From Desulfosporosinus metallidurans (GTDB lineage Bacteria > Bacillota > Desulfitobacteriia > Desulfitobacteriales > Desulfitobacteriaceae): a DNA stretch of 64,000 nucleotides. Below, in pieces: positions 7,240 through 17,034 of the stretch. Location: positions 62,001 through 126,000 of the forward strand of contig NZ_MLBF01000010.1 of the NCBI RefSeq assembly GCF_001936615.1, in the 5' to 3' direction. The notes beneath the pieces were generated by a model. That model worked only from the letters and a program-made list of their open reading frames with translations. It had not been told where the DNA came from and did not search any database. The first letter of the stretch is position 1. Each line of letters starts with the position of its first letter. The position numbers and the translations under genes are program-made.

Positions 7240-8412
7240 ATGATGGAAAAAGGTTATTTTGGTGAGTATGGCGGAAGTTTTGTTCCACCCCAATTACAAG
7301 ACGCCCTGAATCAATTGGACGATGCCTTTGAAACGTATAAGGATGACCCAGCTTTCAATGAAGAGCTCGACTATTATCTGCGTCAGTATGTCGGCCGCCC
7401 AAACCCCCTCTACTATGCGGAAAAGCTTTCTAAACAATTAGGGGGCGCGAAAATCTATCTCAAACGTGAAGATTTAAATCATACCGGTGCGCATAAAATC
7501 AACAATGTCCTTGGTCAAGCCTTGCTCGCCAAACGCATGGGCGTCAAACGGGTCATCGCAGAGACCGGAGCTGGGCAACACGGCGTAGCTACAGCCACAG
7601 CCTGTGCCCTTTTTGACATGGAATGCGTTATCTACATGGGAGAAGAGGACACAAAACGCCAATCCCTTAATGTCTTTCGCATGGAACTCTTAGGAGCTAA
7701 GGTGATCTCGGTTACAGCTGGATCTCGCACCCTGAAAGATGCCGTAGATGCAGCCCTTGGGGATTTCGCCACGAACTATGAAACCACGTTTTATATGCTT
7801 GGCTCTGCCGTAGGGCCCCATCCCTTCCCAACACTCGTCAAACACTTCCAGTCGATCATTTCACGAGAAGCACGCCAACAGATCCTGGAAGCCGAGGGAA
7901 AACTCCCGGATGCTGTCATGGCCTGTGTCGGCGGTGGAAGCAACGCCATCGGCATGTTTGCTAACTTTATCCCCGACCCAAGTGTCAGACTTATTGGAGT
8001 TGAACCAGCCGGCTTAGGTCTTGAAACAGGAAAACACGCCGCTCCCCTCTCAGCCGGAGCACCCGGAATCGTGCACGGCTTTAAATGTTACGTCATGGCA
8101 GACGAACAGGGCGAACCCCTCGCCACCCATTCCATTTCAGCAGGTCTAGACTACCCTGGCGTTGGACCCGAACACAGCTACCTCAAAGACATCGGCCGTG
8201 CCGAGTATGTAAGCGTAACAGACCAGGAATCCCTCGACGCTTTCCACAGACTTTCCAGGACCGAAGGCATAATCCCCGCCCTGGAGAGCGCACACGCTGT
8301 CGCTTATTCATTCAAACTCGCCCCCACCTTAACCCCAGAGCAAATCATCATCGTCAATCTTTCCGGCAGAGGAGATAAAGACGTTCAGCAAATTTTAGAA
8401 ATGTCTAAATAA
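7240..8412 (+). CDS. trpB: Tryptophan synthase beta chain
   Basis: TrpB condenses indole and serine to tryptophan using PLP. The start at 7240 ([14 protein letters not shown]) is chosen because an ATG at 7228 forms part of the ribosome site (ATGGAGGG). This gives 390 residues, normal for TrpB1-type. PLP lysine K86 is in HTGAHKINN; the phosphate-binding loop is GGGSNAIG. No trpA, trpC or trpE is nearby, so it is a solo trpB, which may use free indole or partner with a distant TrpA. The Trp T-box leader indicates induction when charged tRNA-Trp is scarce. Confidence 0.95.
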   Translation: MMEKGYFGEYGGSFVPPQLQDALNQLDDAFETYKDDPAFNEELDYYLRQYVGRPNPLYYAEKLSKQLGGAKIYLKREDLNHTGAHKINNVLGQALLAKRMGVKRVIAETGAGQHGVATATACALFDMECVIYMGEEDTKRQSLNVFRMELLGAKVISVTAGSRTLKDAVDAALGDFATNYETTFYMLGSAVGPHPFPTLVKHFQSIISREARQQILEAEGKLPDAVMACVGGGSNAIGMFANFIPDPSVRLIGVEPAGLGLETGKHAAPLSAGAPGIVHGFKCYVMADEQGEPLATHSISAGLDYPGVGPEHSYLKDIGRAEYVSVTDQESLDAFHRLSRTEGIIPALESAHAVAYSFKLAPTLTPEQIIIVNLSGRGDKDVQQILEMSK

Positions 8413-8521
8413 CCCCAATAAGGACCAGAAAAGTGGCTTAGCGCATTCACTATAACGTCCATTCCAGTTCGCAGCAACGGAGTTTCGGGATGAACGTGCA
8501 AAATCCATCTCGCTAGAACCC

Positions 8522-9541
8522 TCACTGATACAATTTTACGTTTTTCAAATGCTCCGCATACGTTTTAGCAAACGCATGATAGCCATCTTTTTTGGCCACA
8601 TAGTACAGAAAATCCGTTTGAGCCGGATACAATGCCGCTTGCAGGGAGGCATGTCCTGGGTTGGCAATCGGTCCCGGCGGCAATCCTAAGTTAAGATATG
8701 TATTATACGGAGAGAGAATCTGAAGATCCTTGTTATAAAGTTTTGGTTTTGGATTGCCCAGCAAAAACTGAATTGTGGCATCAATTTGAAGGGGCTGGTT
8801 AATCTTTAATCGATTCATGATCACCGAAGCAATCAAGGGACGATCCGATTCTTTCACCGCCTCTTTTTCAACCAGAGAGCCTAAGGTAACCCACTGAGGA
8901 ACGGAAAGTTTCATAGTATCAAGCTGTTTCTGCACTTCCGGCGTAACCTCTTTCGAAAACTGTTGGAGGAGCATATCGATCACTGCATGCGGACTTGTTT
9001 TATCATCGATTGCGTAAGTATTGGGAAATAAATAACCTTCTAAACGGTGAATTCCTTTTGGTGCACCCTGCAGAAACGGATACGAAAACGAGTCCTCCAT
9101 GACAACTTTTGTAAACTCCTCTTTACTACCAATCCCCTTCTGCACCAGTAGCCCGATAATTTGTTCTGTGGAATACCCTTCTGGGATGGTCACTCGGATA
9201 TCAGCTAAGGCTGAACCCTTGAGTAAGATTTTAATAATTTCGTCAGGAGACATGGCCGGAGAGAATACATAATCCCCCACATAAATCTTGAAATTGGTTT
9301 GCTGGGTACGGGCTAAATACTTAAACGCGAATGCACTGCGTATAAGATGACGCTGCTGTAATTCTTCTGCCAATTGAGATGCTGTAGTCCCCGAAGCAAT
9401 CGTGATTTTCTCACTGTTACCTGAGGTGGAGTAAGGCTGTGTGGCCCAATTCCACCAAGCTAAATATCCTAAGCCCCCAATTATGAGAACCAGAAAAAAT
9501 CCCGTAAATTTTTTCCACCGTCTTTTCTTTCTCGGGGACAT
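8522..9541 (-). CDS. mltG: Endolytic murein transglycosylase MltG (YceG-like)
   Basis: MltG cleaves nascent peptidoglycan strands and terminates glycan elongation at the membrane. It has 339 residues: a basic N-terminus, one transmembrane helix (about 14-31, FTGFFLVLIIGGLGYLAWW), a LysM-like segment, then the YceG domain with LEGYLFPNTY, GSLVEKEAV (carrying the catalytic Glu by family) and LGLPPGPIANPG. It follows the VanW-domain lipoprotein by 26 bp on the same strand. It is often near ruvX/alaS in Firmicutes, as here. Confidence 0.93.
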   Translation of the reverse strand: MSPRKKRRWKKFTGFFLVLIIGGLGYLAWWNWATQPYSTSGNSEKITIASGTTASQLAEELQQRHLIRSAFAFKYLARTQQTNFKIYVGDYVFSPAMSPDEIIKILLKGSALADIRVTIPEGYSTEQIIGLLVQKGIGSKEEFTKVVMEDSFSYPFLQGAPKGIHRLEGYLFPNTYAIDDKTSPHAVIDMLLQQFSKEVTPEVQKQLDTMKLSVPQWVTLGSLVEKEAVKESDRPLIASVIMNRLKINQPLQIDATIQFLLGNPKPKLYNKDLQILSPYNTYLNLGLPPGPIANPGHASLQAALYPAQTDFLYYVAKKDGYHAFAKTYAEHLKNVKLYQ

Positions 9542-9567
9542 AGTTTCATCTCTCTTTCAAACATGCT

Positions 9568-10929
9568 TTAAGAAAGGCCTCGAGCACCAACGCGTAAAAT
9601 GCGATTCGTGGGAGCATAGGAATCCCGACTTAGGAACTGCTTTGTCTCTTTTCCAGTACCATCACGCACGACCTTCCAAGTGTTTACTATAAGGCCCTTG
9701 GCACCTGTCTGTTCCTGAACAACCAGACCCGAGGCCAGATTTCGATCTGGCCTCTTTTCCGTCTTATAGTTTATTTCTTTCTCAACTTGTCGTTCAATAC
9801 GTACGGATTTGTCCGTCTTCTTCCCCCAAATTTGGAGAGTTAGAATACCGTTTTTAACGTCTGACCGCAAATAAAGCAAGTTGGCCGTATCATTTTGGAA
9901 CTTGAAATCAAGATTAGGATAATTAACCGTTGCATCTTGACCCGCAGCAACATAACTTACAGCTACAGCATGCGGCATCCGTTCTACCACTTTTAAATTA
10001 CCTAAGAGTACGGCATTATAAAGGGTCGAGGACACCTGGCATACGCCCCCTCCTATTCCTTGCACATACTCACCATTGACAATTACGTAGGCATCTTTAT
10101 ATCCTGTTTCTGGTTCTCGAGGACCGACTGTGTTGTTGAAGGAAAAAATCTCTCCTGGACGAATAACTTTGCGATCCAAAGCCTTGGCAGCCACAACCAA
10201 ATTTGCGGACCTGTTTTTCTCTTGGACAGCAAACTTCGTAGTATACTCTCCTATAACGGTATCAAAGGCTAAAACCTTGACCGCTTCTGTGCTAACTGAT
10301 GCTGGCACCTCAACCATCGGTATGCCAATCCGGCTCGGAACCTCGCTTAATGGAGCCTTTTGAATAGTAATAATCAATTTATCCGTATCAACCGTCCGAC
10401 CGCTCTCTGCCGGCGTAATGACAAACTTGTCTTTTTCAATCTTATAGGCGGCATTTTTAGCTGGTCGACTAAATTTTTTAAGTTTCTCCTGAAGGGATTG
10501 CTTGTCTTTGACCGTATCGACTTTCAGTACGCTCTGCAGAGCCGTTCCGGGGTTACGCGCGATATCGTCCATCGTCTTCTGCTGATCCAAAGCAATGCCC
10601 ATGTCTTTCAACGTAATTGGCATCTCTGTTTCATTGTACAACAGGACACGGGTTTCTTCCAGCTTGTCCTTCGCCCATTCCTTGATTTTCTCCTCCGCTT
10701 CAGAAGCTGAACTGCCACTTAGATCCAAATCGTCTACTTTAGTCCCCTCTGGCAGTAATTCAATTCCCCCCCTCTCTTGATTCTCTGTCGTTTGATTAGA
10801 AAGTATCTTAGCCTCAGGGGGCTGGCTTGAAGGAGGGGTGCATCCTCCAAGCAGTAATATCAAAAAAGGAACCGTTAAGGCCTTAGTAAGGGCCCACATC
10901 CACGATTGTCTTGTGTACTTCTTTATCAC
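9568..10929 (-). CDS. VanW-domain lipoprotein (YoaR-like)
   Basis: A 453-residue secreted protein. The N-terminal signal ends in a lipobox LLLGGC, giving a lipid-anchored Cys at about 30. The N-terminal half is a peptidoglycan-binding-4-like region. The C-terminal half has the VanW domain (RPGEIFSFNNTVGPR...GGGVCQVSSTLYNAVLLG). The biochemical activity of VanW is not established; members are associated with cell-wall contexts, and co-transcription with mltG supports an envelope role. The upstream region to 10992 shows no obvious regulatory element. Confidence 0.88.
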   Translation of the reverse strand: MIKKYTRQSWMWALTKALTVPFLILLLGGCTPPSSQPPEAKILSNQTTENQERGGIELLPEGTKVDDLDLSGSSASEAEEKIKEWAKDKLEETRVLLYNETEMPITLKDMGIALDQQKTMDDIARNPGTALQSVLKVDTVKDKQSLQEKLKKFSRPAKNAAYKIEKDKFVITPAESGRTVDTDKLIITIQKAPLSEVPSRIGIPMVEVPASVSTEAVKVLAFDTVIGEYTTKFAVQEKNRSANLVVAAKALDRKVIRPGEIFSFNNTVGPREPETGYKDAYVIVNGEYVQGIGGGVCQVSSTLYNAVLLGNLKVVERMPHAVAVSYVAAGQDATVNYPNLDFKFQNDTANLLYLRSDVKNGILTLQIWGKKTDKSVRIERQVEKEINYKTEKRPDRNLASGLVVQEQTGAKGLIVNTWKVVRDGTGKETKQFLSRDSYAPTNRILRVGARGLS

Positions 10930-11046
10930 CGATACCTCCTCTTTTTAAACGTTAGTATTTCCGTAGTGTTCCACGATTATCTCTGAAATAATTTACCCTT
11001 TTAGAAAATAACGCAGTGTATTAATGGGACGTAAGAAAGTAGGGCA

Positions 11047-11097
11047 ACACAAAAGGTAACCCGCGACTCTTCTTAGCCATAGGTTACCTTTTTGTGT
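11047..11097. terminator. Terminator downstream of mscL
   Basis: A 15-bp stem ACACAAAAGGTAACC / GGTTACC-TTTTTGTGT with a ~20-nt loop, 20 bp past the mscL stop. The A/T-rich outer arms can serve both directions. Confidence 0.7.
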
Positions 11098-11117
11098 GAT
11101 TAGAGCAAATACTAAGC

Positions 11118-11570
11118 TTAAAATTTCGTGGCAGGATTGAGCATTGAGGTACAATGAGGACATCGTGTCGCTGCAATCGGGATTTCCGTAAAACAATAGT
11201 CACATTGTTTCGTCTTAGGAGCGACGACTTCTGCTTCTTTCTTTTTCGTTAAACGACTAAGTTGCTTAATTACAAAGAAAATGGAGAGAGCGACAATCAA
11301 AAAATCTATAATGTTATTGATAAAAAGTCCATAATTCAAGGTAGCGACTCCCGCTTTTTTTGCTTCATCCATCGTTTTGAAATGTCCATTACCAAGAACG
11401 ATGAATAAATTGGAAAAGTCAACTTTTCCTAGCAAGATCCCCACTAACGGCATAATCATATCATTGACGAGAGAGGTTACGATCTTCCCAAAAGCGCCAC
11501 CAATCACAACACCTATGGCTAAATCAACAATATTGCCTTTCATTGCAAAATCTCTAAATTCTTTCCACAC
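11118..11570 (-). CDS. mscL: Large-conductance mechanosensitive channel MscL with C-terminal zinc ribbon
   Basis: MscL is a homopentameric channel that opens under membrane tension to release osmolytes. The start is set at GTG 11570 (reads [20 protein letters not shown]) because it matches the family N-terminus and follows AAGGAG; a longer frame to 11603 lacks a site. This gives 150 residues. TM1 is [20 protein letters not shown]2 about 80-98. Unlike the usual charged C-terminal bundle, the end carries [18 protein letters not shown], two CxxC knuckles of a zinc ribbon. Such tails occur in some Gram-positive MscLs; the function of the tail is unknown. Confidence 0.93.
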   Translation of the reverse strand: MWKEFRDFAMKGNIVDLAIGVVIGGAFGKIVTSLVNDMIMPLVGILLGKVDFSNLFIVLGNGHFKTMDEAKKAGVATLNYGLFINNIIDFLIVALSIFFVIKQLSRLTKKKEAEVVAPKTKQCDYCFTEIPIAATRCPHCTSMLNPATKF

Positions 11571-11756
11571 GAAACTCCATCTCCTTACCATAAATCGTTT
11601 CATTCAGAAAAAATGTCTAAACCCATATAAGATAGAATACCACTTCTAGTCTAAAATTCCGAGTGCGAATTCAATTTTTGTTGCTTTTTTGTTGAATCAT
11701 CCCTTAACTGAAGTATTTGCGGCTGAAAACACGGAAAGGAATTCGGCAGATGTGAG

Positions 11757-11801
11757 AACTAGAAGAACTCGCCGAGATGCTCTCAGCGAGTTCTTCTAGT
11801 T
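11757..11801. terminator. Terminator downstream of DUF1292 gene
   Basis: A perfect 16-bp stem AACTAGAAGAACTCGC / complement with a 13-nt loop, between mscL and the DUF1292 gene. The rest of 11571-11828 shows no gene. Confidence 0.7.
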
Positions 11802-11828
11802 ACCTATACGCATGTAAAGGTTATTCTC

Positions 11829-12146
11829 TTATTCTTCTTCGGATTCTACCAAGTTCTCCCAAGCGTCAGCCACTTTTTCCCACTCTTCATCATCTTCGAT
11901 GTCAAGTAGCATTTCGCCTCCCTCAGCATCTTTGCCGAGTTTAAGGATAATAGCCTCATCGGCATCCTCATCTTCGGATTCATCTTCTGAGATAGGCATC
12001 AATACAAAGTATGTCGAGCCTTCAAGTTCCAAGGTATCGAGATGGAGAAACTCGTGGTCTTTTCCCTCATCATCTGTGAGAACGACTGTGTCAAACTCTT
12101 CAGCGTCACGCTCATCATGGTCGTGATCATGTGGATGTTCAGTCAT
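11829..12146 (-). CDS. DUF1292 acidic protein
   Basis: A 105-residue, very acidic protein. The start is ATG 12146 (MTEHPHDHDHDE); the GTG at 12155 lies in the ribosome site GAGGTG. A His/Asp-rich N-terminus (HPHDHDHDERD) precedes the DUF1292 core (FDTVVLTDDEGKDHEFLHLDTLELEGSTYFVLMPI). The function is unknown, but it is a conserved neighbour of ruvX and ireB in Firmicutes, as here. The HxHDHDHD stretch could bind metal, which is inference. Confidence 0.9.
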   Translation of the reverse strand: MTEHPHDHDHDERDAEEFDTVVLTDDEGKDHEFLHLDTLELEGSTYFVLMPISEDESEDEDADEAIILKLGKDAEGGEMLLDIEDDEEWEKVADAWENLVESEEE

Positions 12147-12209
12147 GTGATTCACCTCTTATTAAAGAATATGGTCATTGTACTATTGTAGGTAATGATT
12201 GTCAAATAA

Positions 12210-12632
12210 TCATAGTTGCCTATTTTTAGACTGCCGACGATCGAGATACCCTTGCAGTATAAAAACAGCCGCCATCTTGTCTATTACAAGCTTTCGTTTA
12301 GCGCGCGACACATCCGCTTCAAGCAGCGTCCGCTGTGCAGCCACTGTGCTTAAACGTTCATCCCATAACTCCACCGGAAGCTCAAACTCCAGACGCAAAA
12401 CCTTGGCAAACTCATCGGTCAATTCACAACGGGGTCCCAGAGTTCCATTCATATTTCTAGGATAGCCTATTACGATCTCGTTAACCTCATATTCGCGAAT
12501 GAGTTCACGTAACTCATCGAGCTCCGTCTTTGAACGCCTGATCGTCTTAACCCCCTGAGCCGTCCATAATAGAGCATCACTTACTGCCACCCCAATGGTC
12601 TTCGACCCAAAATCCAACCCCATAATCCGCAT
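12210..12632 (-). CDS. ruvX: Putative pre-16S rRNA nuclease / Holliday junction resolvase-like YqgF
   Basis: A 140-residue RNase H-fold protein. The start at 12632 ([19 protein letters not shown]) follows GGAGGGA; the upstream in-frame extension to 12866 has no family similarity. Motifs are [12 protein letters not shown] (first Asp), [13 protein letters not shown] and [10 protein letters not shown]. In E. coli YqgF matures the 16S 5' end; a Holliday junction role was proposed from the fold. It lies in the conserved order alaS-ireB-ruvX-DUF1292, here split by an inserted reductase gene. The 226-bp gap upstream (12633-12858) shows only a short GCGAA/GCGAAGC repetition. Confidence 0.93.
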   Translation of the reverse strand: MRIMGLDFGSKTIGVAVSDALLWTAQGVKTIRRSKTELDELRELIREYEVNEIVIGYPRNMNGTLGPRCELTDEFAKVLRLEFELPVELWDERLSTVAAQRTLLEADVSRAKRKLVIDKMAAVFILQGYLDRRQSKNRQL

Positions 12633-12858
12633 GATATCCCTCCAAATCAACCTTACCCATATCTCCGTTTCCCAGCCTCTCCTATCAAAGCAAGAGCCGA
12701 GGTGAATTTGCTGCATCCCAAGCACCCTCACGACTAGACCCCTGAGCAGGGGGAGTTGCGTGCCGGAGCTGAGCGTCAAACGACAGTGTGCGAAGCGAAG
12801 CGAAGCCCACCAGCTCCCCCCAACATGCACACCCTCGTCGTGCCTCGGTCTTCCTACC

Positions 12859-13800
12859 TTACACAATCTTCAGGCAAAAGTGCGGACAAACTCTCCCGCA
12901 ATACCCACAAAGCACACACGCCTTATTATCTACTACGGCGATCTTTTCAATACTCAAAGCACCCTGAGGGCAGGCTTCCAAGCAAAGCCCACACCCTTGG
13001 CACCAATCTGCAATATAAAGTTTTCGCTCTCTGTGCTTAACTTTTTCCCTCAAGTTCCTTGGAACCTCTTGTCCAGACAACAAGAGAAGGTTATAATCTA
13101 CTTCTTCCCGGCTAGACATTCCCAAGGCCATCCCTTGCACTCCCGGAACCCCTCTGACGAAGTTTATAGCCTTTTCCGGGTCATGACTTAAATGCCCACC
13201 CCCGAAAATCTTCATAGCGTAAATCCCGATGCCCAATTCCGCGGCAAATGAAATAGCTTCGAGCATTTCGTCTAACGTTCCATCAATAATTCCTAGACCC
13301 TGATAATTCAAAATGGGATGAATCACATCAAGACCAGGTTGGAGCGCTCCAGCCCTAACTCCAGCCACAGCATGCGTGGAAATCCCAATCCGGCGCACGA
13401 TACCTTTTTCCTTAGCCCTTAAAAGTTCTTCCCAAGCCCTCGAATGCCCTTTCAGGGTTAAAGCGCTTTCCTGTTCATGAAGCAGAAAAAAGTCAAGTGT
13501 TTCACGTTTGAGAGCGGTTCGCGCCTTTTCCAAACTGAGCCGCATTTCCTCGGCCGAAACAGAGTAAGATTTACTGATAATTTGAACGTCCGGATAGCCC
13601 TCAGTTGCCTTCGCAATTTGTGCATAATTGTCATAGATTTCCGCCGTATCAATCCAATTAATCCCTTGTTCCAGTGCGTACCGCAGAACGGAAGCTCCTT
13701 CCGCTTCCGTTACACGTCCCTGTAACGGAGATATGGCCAAGCTTCCAAAGCACACCTCCGAGACTTCAGGCCCCCATAAGCCAAGCTTAACTTGACGCAT
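12859..13800 (-). CDS. Aldo/keto reductase with C-terminal 2x[4Fe-4S] ferredoxin domain
   Basis: A 313-residue protein. The AKR barrel carries the catalytic tetrad as D51 and Y56 ([11 protein letters not shown]), K77 (ISKSYS) and H108 (LLHEQE). The C-terminus has two ferredoxin motifs, [12 protein letters not shown] and [12 protein letters not shown], at about 270-310. Such AKR-ferredoxin fusions are frequent in anaerobes and probably link substrate redox to ferredoxin; substrates are unknown. It is intercalated between ireB and ruvX, usually adjacent, with its own terminator upstream. An insertion in an otherwise conserved locus is inferred. Confidence 0.9.
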   Translation of the reverse strand: MRQVKLGLWGPEVSEVCFGSLAISPLQGRVTEAEGASVLRYALEQGINWIDTAEIYDNYAQIAKATEGYPDVQIISKSYSVSAEEMRLSLEKARTALKRETLDFFLLHEQESALTLKGHSRAWEELLRAKEKGIVRRIGISTHAVAGVRAGALQPGLDVIHPILNYQGLGIIDGTLDEMLEAISFAAELGIGIYAMKIFGGGHLSHDPEKAINFVRGVPGVQGMALGMSSREEVDYNLLLLSGQEVPRNLREKVKHRERKLYIADWCQGCGLCLEACPQGALSIEKIAVVDNKACVLCGYCGRVCPHFCLKIV

Positions 13801-13851
13801 ATTCGATTCTCCTTTCGAATCAGAAGTTCATGGTTAACGCTTCCTAAACGT

Positions 13852-13883
13852 CGAAACCCTCACCACATCCAGTGAGGGTTTCG
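13852..13883. terminator. Hairpin between ireB and the aldo/keto reductase
   Basis: A perfect 12-bp stem CGAAACCCTCAC / GTGAGGGTTTCG with an 8-nt loop, 11 bp after the ireB stop. The T-run is weak (ACGTTTAGG on the minus strand). Confidence 0.6.
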
Positions 13884-13894
13884 GTACGACACAA

Positions 13895-14137
13895 TTATTT
13901 GGCTTGCAAATAGGTTCTGACTAGTTCTTCGATTAACTCAAAGCGTTCAAGTTTACGAATCATCGCTCTCGCCTGATTGTGGCTAGTAATATATACAGGG
14001 TCGCCGGACATCAAATAGCCAACCATCTGGTTTATAGGGTCATACCCTTTTTCCTGCAAAGCGGCATACACCTTCTGCAAAATATCGTGGGCAGAAACGT
14101 CCTCTCCCACAGCCTTAAACATCATGGTTTCTTCCAT
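13895..14137 (-). CDS. ireB: IreB-family regulatory phosphoprotein (DUF965)
   Basis: An 80-residue protein starting at ATG 14137 ([20 protein letters not shown]). The core [37 protein letters not shown] is diagnostic of the family. In Enterococcus IreB is a substrate of the IreK Ser/Thr kinase and a negative regulator of cephalosporin resistance. Threonines in the N-terminal segment (T4 here) are the usual type of phospho-site; the exact site cannot be assigned. It lies 82 bp downstream of alaS, the classical arrangement. An in-frame extension to 14272 overlaps alaS and is rejected. Confidence 0.92.
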   Translation of the reverse strand: MEETMMFKAVGEDVSAHDILQKVYAALQEKGYDPINQMVGYLMSGDPVYITSHNQARAMIRKLERFELIEELVRTYLQAK

Positions 14138-14219
14138 TCGATCCAATTTCCTGTCCCCCTTTCGCCATCCTCTGTTCGGTCTTCTCAAAGGATATTCTTG
14201 GCGTCCCTGCAGTTTTCCT

Positions 14220-16850
14220 CTATTTTTTAAGAAATCCCCGGAGAATTGTTGGGACGCGATCGATAGCTTCACCTAGTTTTCCGGGATCTTTTCCACCAGC
14301 TTGGGCCATGTCCGGACGACCACCACCACTGCCCCCTGTAATCTTGGCCACTTCTTTAATAATCTGCCCGGCATGAAGCCCACTTAAACCTGTTGGACTA
14401 ACGACCGTTACGAAATTAACCTTTCCTTCGCTCACTGCCCCCAAGACGATAACCCCGGTTTTAAGTTTGGGACGTAAAAGATCCGCCATTTGACGAAGGC
14501 CCTCCATATCCGAGACATGCACCTGAGCAGATATGACAGGAATCCCTTCGATCTCCTGAACACGCTTGAGTAACCCTTCCGCTTCATTCTTGCCGAGCTT
14601 TGCTTGAAGTTGTCCTATTTCCCGTTCAAGGTCTTTAACTTGAGCCACCAGTCCGTTGACACGCTTACCCACTTCTGTAGGCTGAGCTTTAAGGGTTTGG
14701 GCAACTTCCATCACCTGCTCATCAAGAGTGCGAAGATAGGCTAAGGCTTCTAATCCGGCTACCGCTTCAATCCGGCGTAGGCCTGCCCCGATCCCCCCCT
14801 CGCTCAGGATTTTAACGAGCCCAATTTCTCCCGTGTTTTTGACATGAGTCCCCCCGCACAATTCTTGACTGAACATCCCCATGCGGACGACACGAACAGT
14901 CTCTCCATATTTCTCCCCGAAAAGTGCCGTAGCTCCACTTGATTTTGCCTCGGTTAACGACATTTCCGTCGCATCAACTGGCATATTCTTTAACACTGCT
15001 TCGTTAATAAGAGCCTCTACTGCCCTCAGTCCATCTGGGGTCAACGGAGAAAAATGAGTAAAGTCAAACCGCAGGCGCTCCGGCGTCACTAAAGACCCCG
15101 CTTGCTGAACGTGTTCCCCTAGAACGGAACGCAGGGCAGCCTGAAGGAGGTGAGTTGCACTGTGATGGCGAGTCGTGGCCTGACGCTCAAGGTTATTAAT
15201 TTCCGCTTCCACTAGTTCACCAACGTGGAATACCCCTGTCGTGACGCTGAGGCGATGATAAAGGGTCCCAGTGACACCTTTTTTCACTTCAAGCACTCGA
15301 GCCTCAGCCCGAGGAGTTTTGAGCACTCCGACATCTGAAACCTGACCACCGCTTTCCGCATAAAACGGAGTCGCAGAAAGGAAGACCATAACTTCTTCCC
15401 CTTCTCCGACGTCCTCCCTCTCCTTGCCATCGACAAACAAACCCTCAATCCTGACAGACGATGAAATTGTATCATATCCCACAAAAGGCGTAGCTCCTAA
15501 GTGTTTTGCCTTTTCCATTAATTCTGGGCTTTCAACCACTGCACGCATTTTTTGAGATTGTTCTTTAGCCCGCAGGCGATGCTCCTCTGCTGACGTTTGA
15601 AAAGCGGGCATATCCACGGATAGACCTTGTTCGGCAAGCATTTCTTCCGTTAACTCCGCTGGGAAGCCATAGGTTTCATAGAGATAGAAGGCATCCGGTC
15701 CGGTTAAAACCGTCTTTTCTTTTTTTAGAAGTTCCTTGACCTTTTCCTGCAACATTTGCGTGCCTTGCTCCAGAGTTGCCTGGAAGTTCTTCTCTTCCAA
15801 GCTTAAATGGTTCAAGATAAAATTCTCATTTTCCTGAAGTTCCGGATAGGCATGAGCATAGTCCCTTTGGATAATTCTAAAGACAGATTCTAGGAACGGT
15901 TTTTCAATCCCTAAGAGTTTGGCATACCGAACAGCGCGGCGTAGAATCCGTCGGAGGACATACCCTCGGCCTTCATTATTGGGCCTAATTCCATCAGCCA
16001 ACATAAACGATACCGCCCGAACGTGATCCGCTACCACCTTTAGAGCCATGTCACTTTTGGGATCATCTTTATAGTTAAGTCCTGCCAATCCAGCTACATA
16101 GTCAATAATGGGACGGAAGAGATCCGTATCAAAATTGGTCTCAACCCCTTGCATGACAGACGCGATTCGTTCTAAGCCCATACCTGTATCAATGTTTTGT
16201 TTCGGAAGAGGGGTTAACACACCCGCTTCATCCCGGTTATACTGCATGAAGACCAAATTCCAGATTTCCAAAAAGCGATCACAATCACAACTACCCGCGC
16301 CACAATCGGGCTTGCCGCACCCTCTTGCTTCTCCAAGATCAACATAAATCTCTGAACAGGGTCCACAAGGACCCGTAGGACCGGCTGCCCAAAAATTCTC
16401 AGGATCCCCTATGATTCGTTCGGCCTTGACGCCGGCCTTCTCCCATATCTTTTTCGCGTCTTCATCTTCTGGGTAGATCGTCACCCAGAGTTTTTCAACC
16501 GGAATTTTTAATACTTCTGTTATATACTCCCAGGCCCAGGGGATTGCTTCATTTTTAAAATAATCTCCAAATGAAAAATTTCCTAACATTTCAAAATAAG
16601 TATGATGGCGGGCTGTTTTACCAACCACTTCAAGGTCGGGGGTACGAACACATTTCTGGGCTGTCGTGGCGCGCGGAAAGGGGGGTTCGACCCGACGTTG
16701 AAAATAGGGTTTGAAGGGAACCATGCCCGCGACCGTCAACAAAAGAGTCGGGTCATCTTTGGGAATAAGCGAGGCACTGGGCAGAATTCTGTGTCCCTTA
16801 GCCTTAAAATATTTAAGAAACATGTCCCTTAATTCATTTCCTGTATACAT
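14220..16850 (-). CDS. alaS: Alanyl-tRNA synthetase
   Basis: An 876-residue class II synthetase of normal length. Visible are the catalytic N-terminus ([24 protein letters not shown]), the editing-domain [12 protein letters not shown] motif, the second zinc-site [13 protein letters not shown], and the C-terminal DHHA1 Gly-rich end ([15 protein letters not shown]). It charges tRNA-Ala and clears Ser/Gly mischarging. The unusual insertion [21 protein letters not shown] in the catalytic domain is Cys-rich, as in other clostridial AlaRS. The leader carries a T-box antiterminator/terminator but apparently no Stem I. Confidence 0.97.
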   Translation of the reverse strand: MYTGNELRDMFLKYFKAKGHRILPSASLIPKDDPTLLLTVAGMVPFKPYFQRRVEPPFPRATTAQKCVRTPDLEVVGKTARHHTYFEMLGNFSFGDYFKNEAIPWAWEYITEVLKIPVEKLWVTIYPEDEDAKKIWEKAGVKAERIIGDPENFWAAGPTGPCGPCSEIYVDLGEARGCGKPDCGAGSCDCDRFLEIWNLVFMQYNRDEAGVLTPLPKQNIDTGMGLERIASVMQGVETNFDTDLFRPIIDYVAGLAGLNYKDDPKSDMALKVVADHVRAVSFMLADGIRPNNEGRGYVLRRILRRAVRYAKLLGIEKPFLESVFRIIQRDYAHAYPELQENENFILNHLSLEEKNFQATLEQGTQMLQEKVKELLKKEKTVLTGPDAFYLYETYGFPAELTEEMLAEQGLSVDMPAFQTSAEEHRLRAKEQSQKMRAVVESPELMEKAKHLGATPFVGYDTISSSVRIEGLFVDGKEREDVGEGEEVMVFLSATPFYAESGGQVSDVGVLKTPRAEARVLEVKKGVTGTLYHRLSVTTGVFHVGELVEAEINNLERQATTRHHSATHLLQAALRSVLGEHVQQAGSLVTPERLRFDFTHFSPLTPDGLRAVEALINEAVLKNMPVDATEMSLTEAKSSGATALFGEKYGETVRVVRMGMFSQELCGGTHVKNTGEIGLVKILSEGGIGAGLRRIEAVAGLEALAYLRTLDEQVMEVAQTLKAQPTEVGKRVNGLVAQVKDLEREIGQLQAKLGKNEAEGLLKRVQEIEGIPVISAQVHVSDMEGLRQMADLLRPKLKTGVIVLGAVSEGKVNFVTVVSPTGLSGLHAGQIIKEVAKITGGSGGGRPDMAQAGGKDPGKLGEAIDRVPTILRGFLKK

Positions 16851-16883
16851 TCACGACACTCCTTTAAAATTCCTAAAAAAAAT

Positions 16884-16993
16884 AATCCCAAACCCTATAT
16901 CAATCAGGGACGAGATTTTTCACGGTACCACCCTGCTCTTTTTACGGGCTATCGATACTTTTATTTCCATTTGTTTTACAAAATTCCCATCGT
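16884..16993 (-). promoter_or_regulatory. T-box antiterminator/terminator of alaS lacking a recognisable Stem I
   Basis: On the minus strand the T-box core AGGGTGGTACCGTG lies at 16921-16934. Its TGGT bulge pairs with an ACCA acceptor end, as in tRNA-Ala. The core is followed by a terminator stem at about 16884-16917 (AATCTCGTCCCT / AGGGTTTGGGATT) and a T-rich run. Only about 60 nt separate the predicted transcription start (near 16993) from the core, too short for the ~100-nt Stem I with specifier codon. Confidence 0.75.
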
Positions 16994-16999
16994 TTCTAA

Positions 17000-17029
17000 A
17001 GTATATACAGGGGATGTCTTATTTGTCAA
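17000..17029 (-). promoter_or_regulatory. Promoter of alaS
   Basis: TTGACA (17024-17029) and TATACT (17000-17005) on the minus strand with an 18-bp spacer, immediately after the stop of the upstream AI-2E-type gene. Confidence 0.7.
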
Positions 17030-17034
17030 CAACA

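Noticed and set aside
12633..12866. N-terminal extension of RuvX
   Set aside because: No similarity to the family and a strong GGAGGGA site before ATG 12632.
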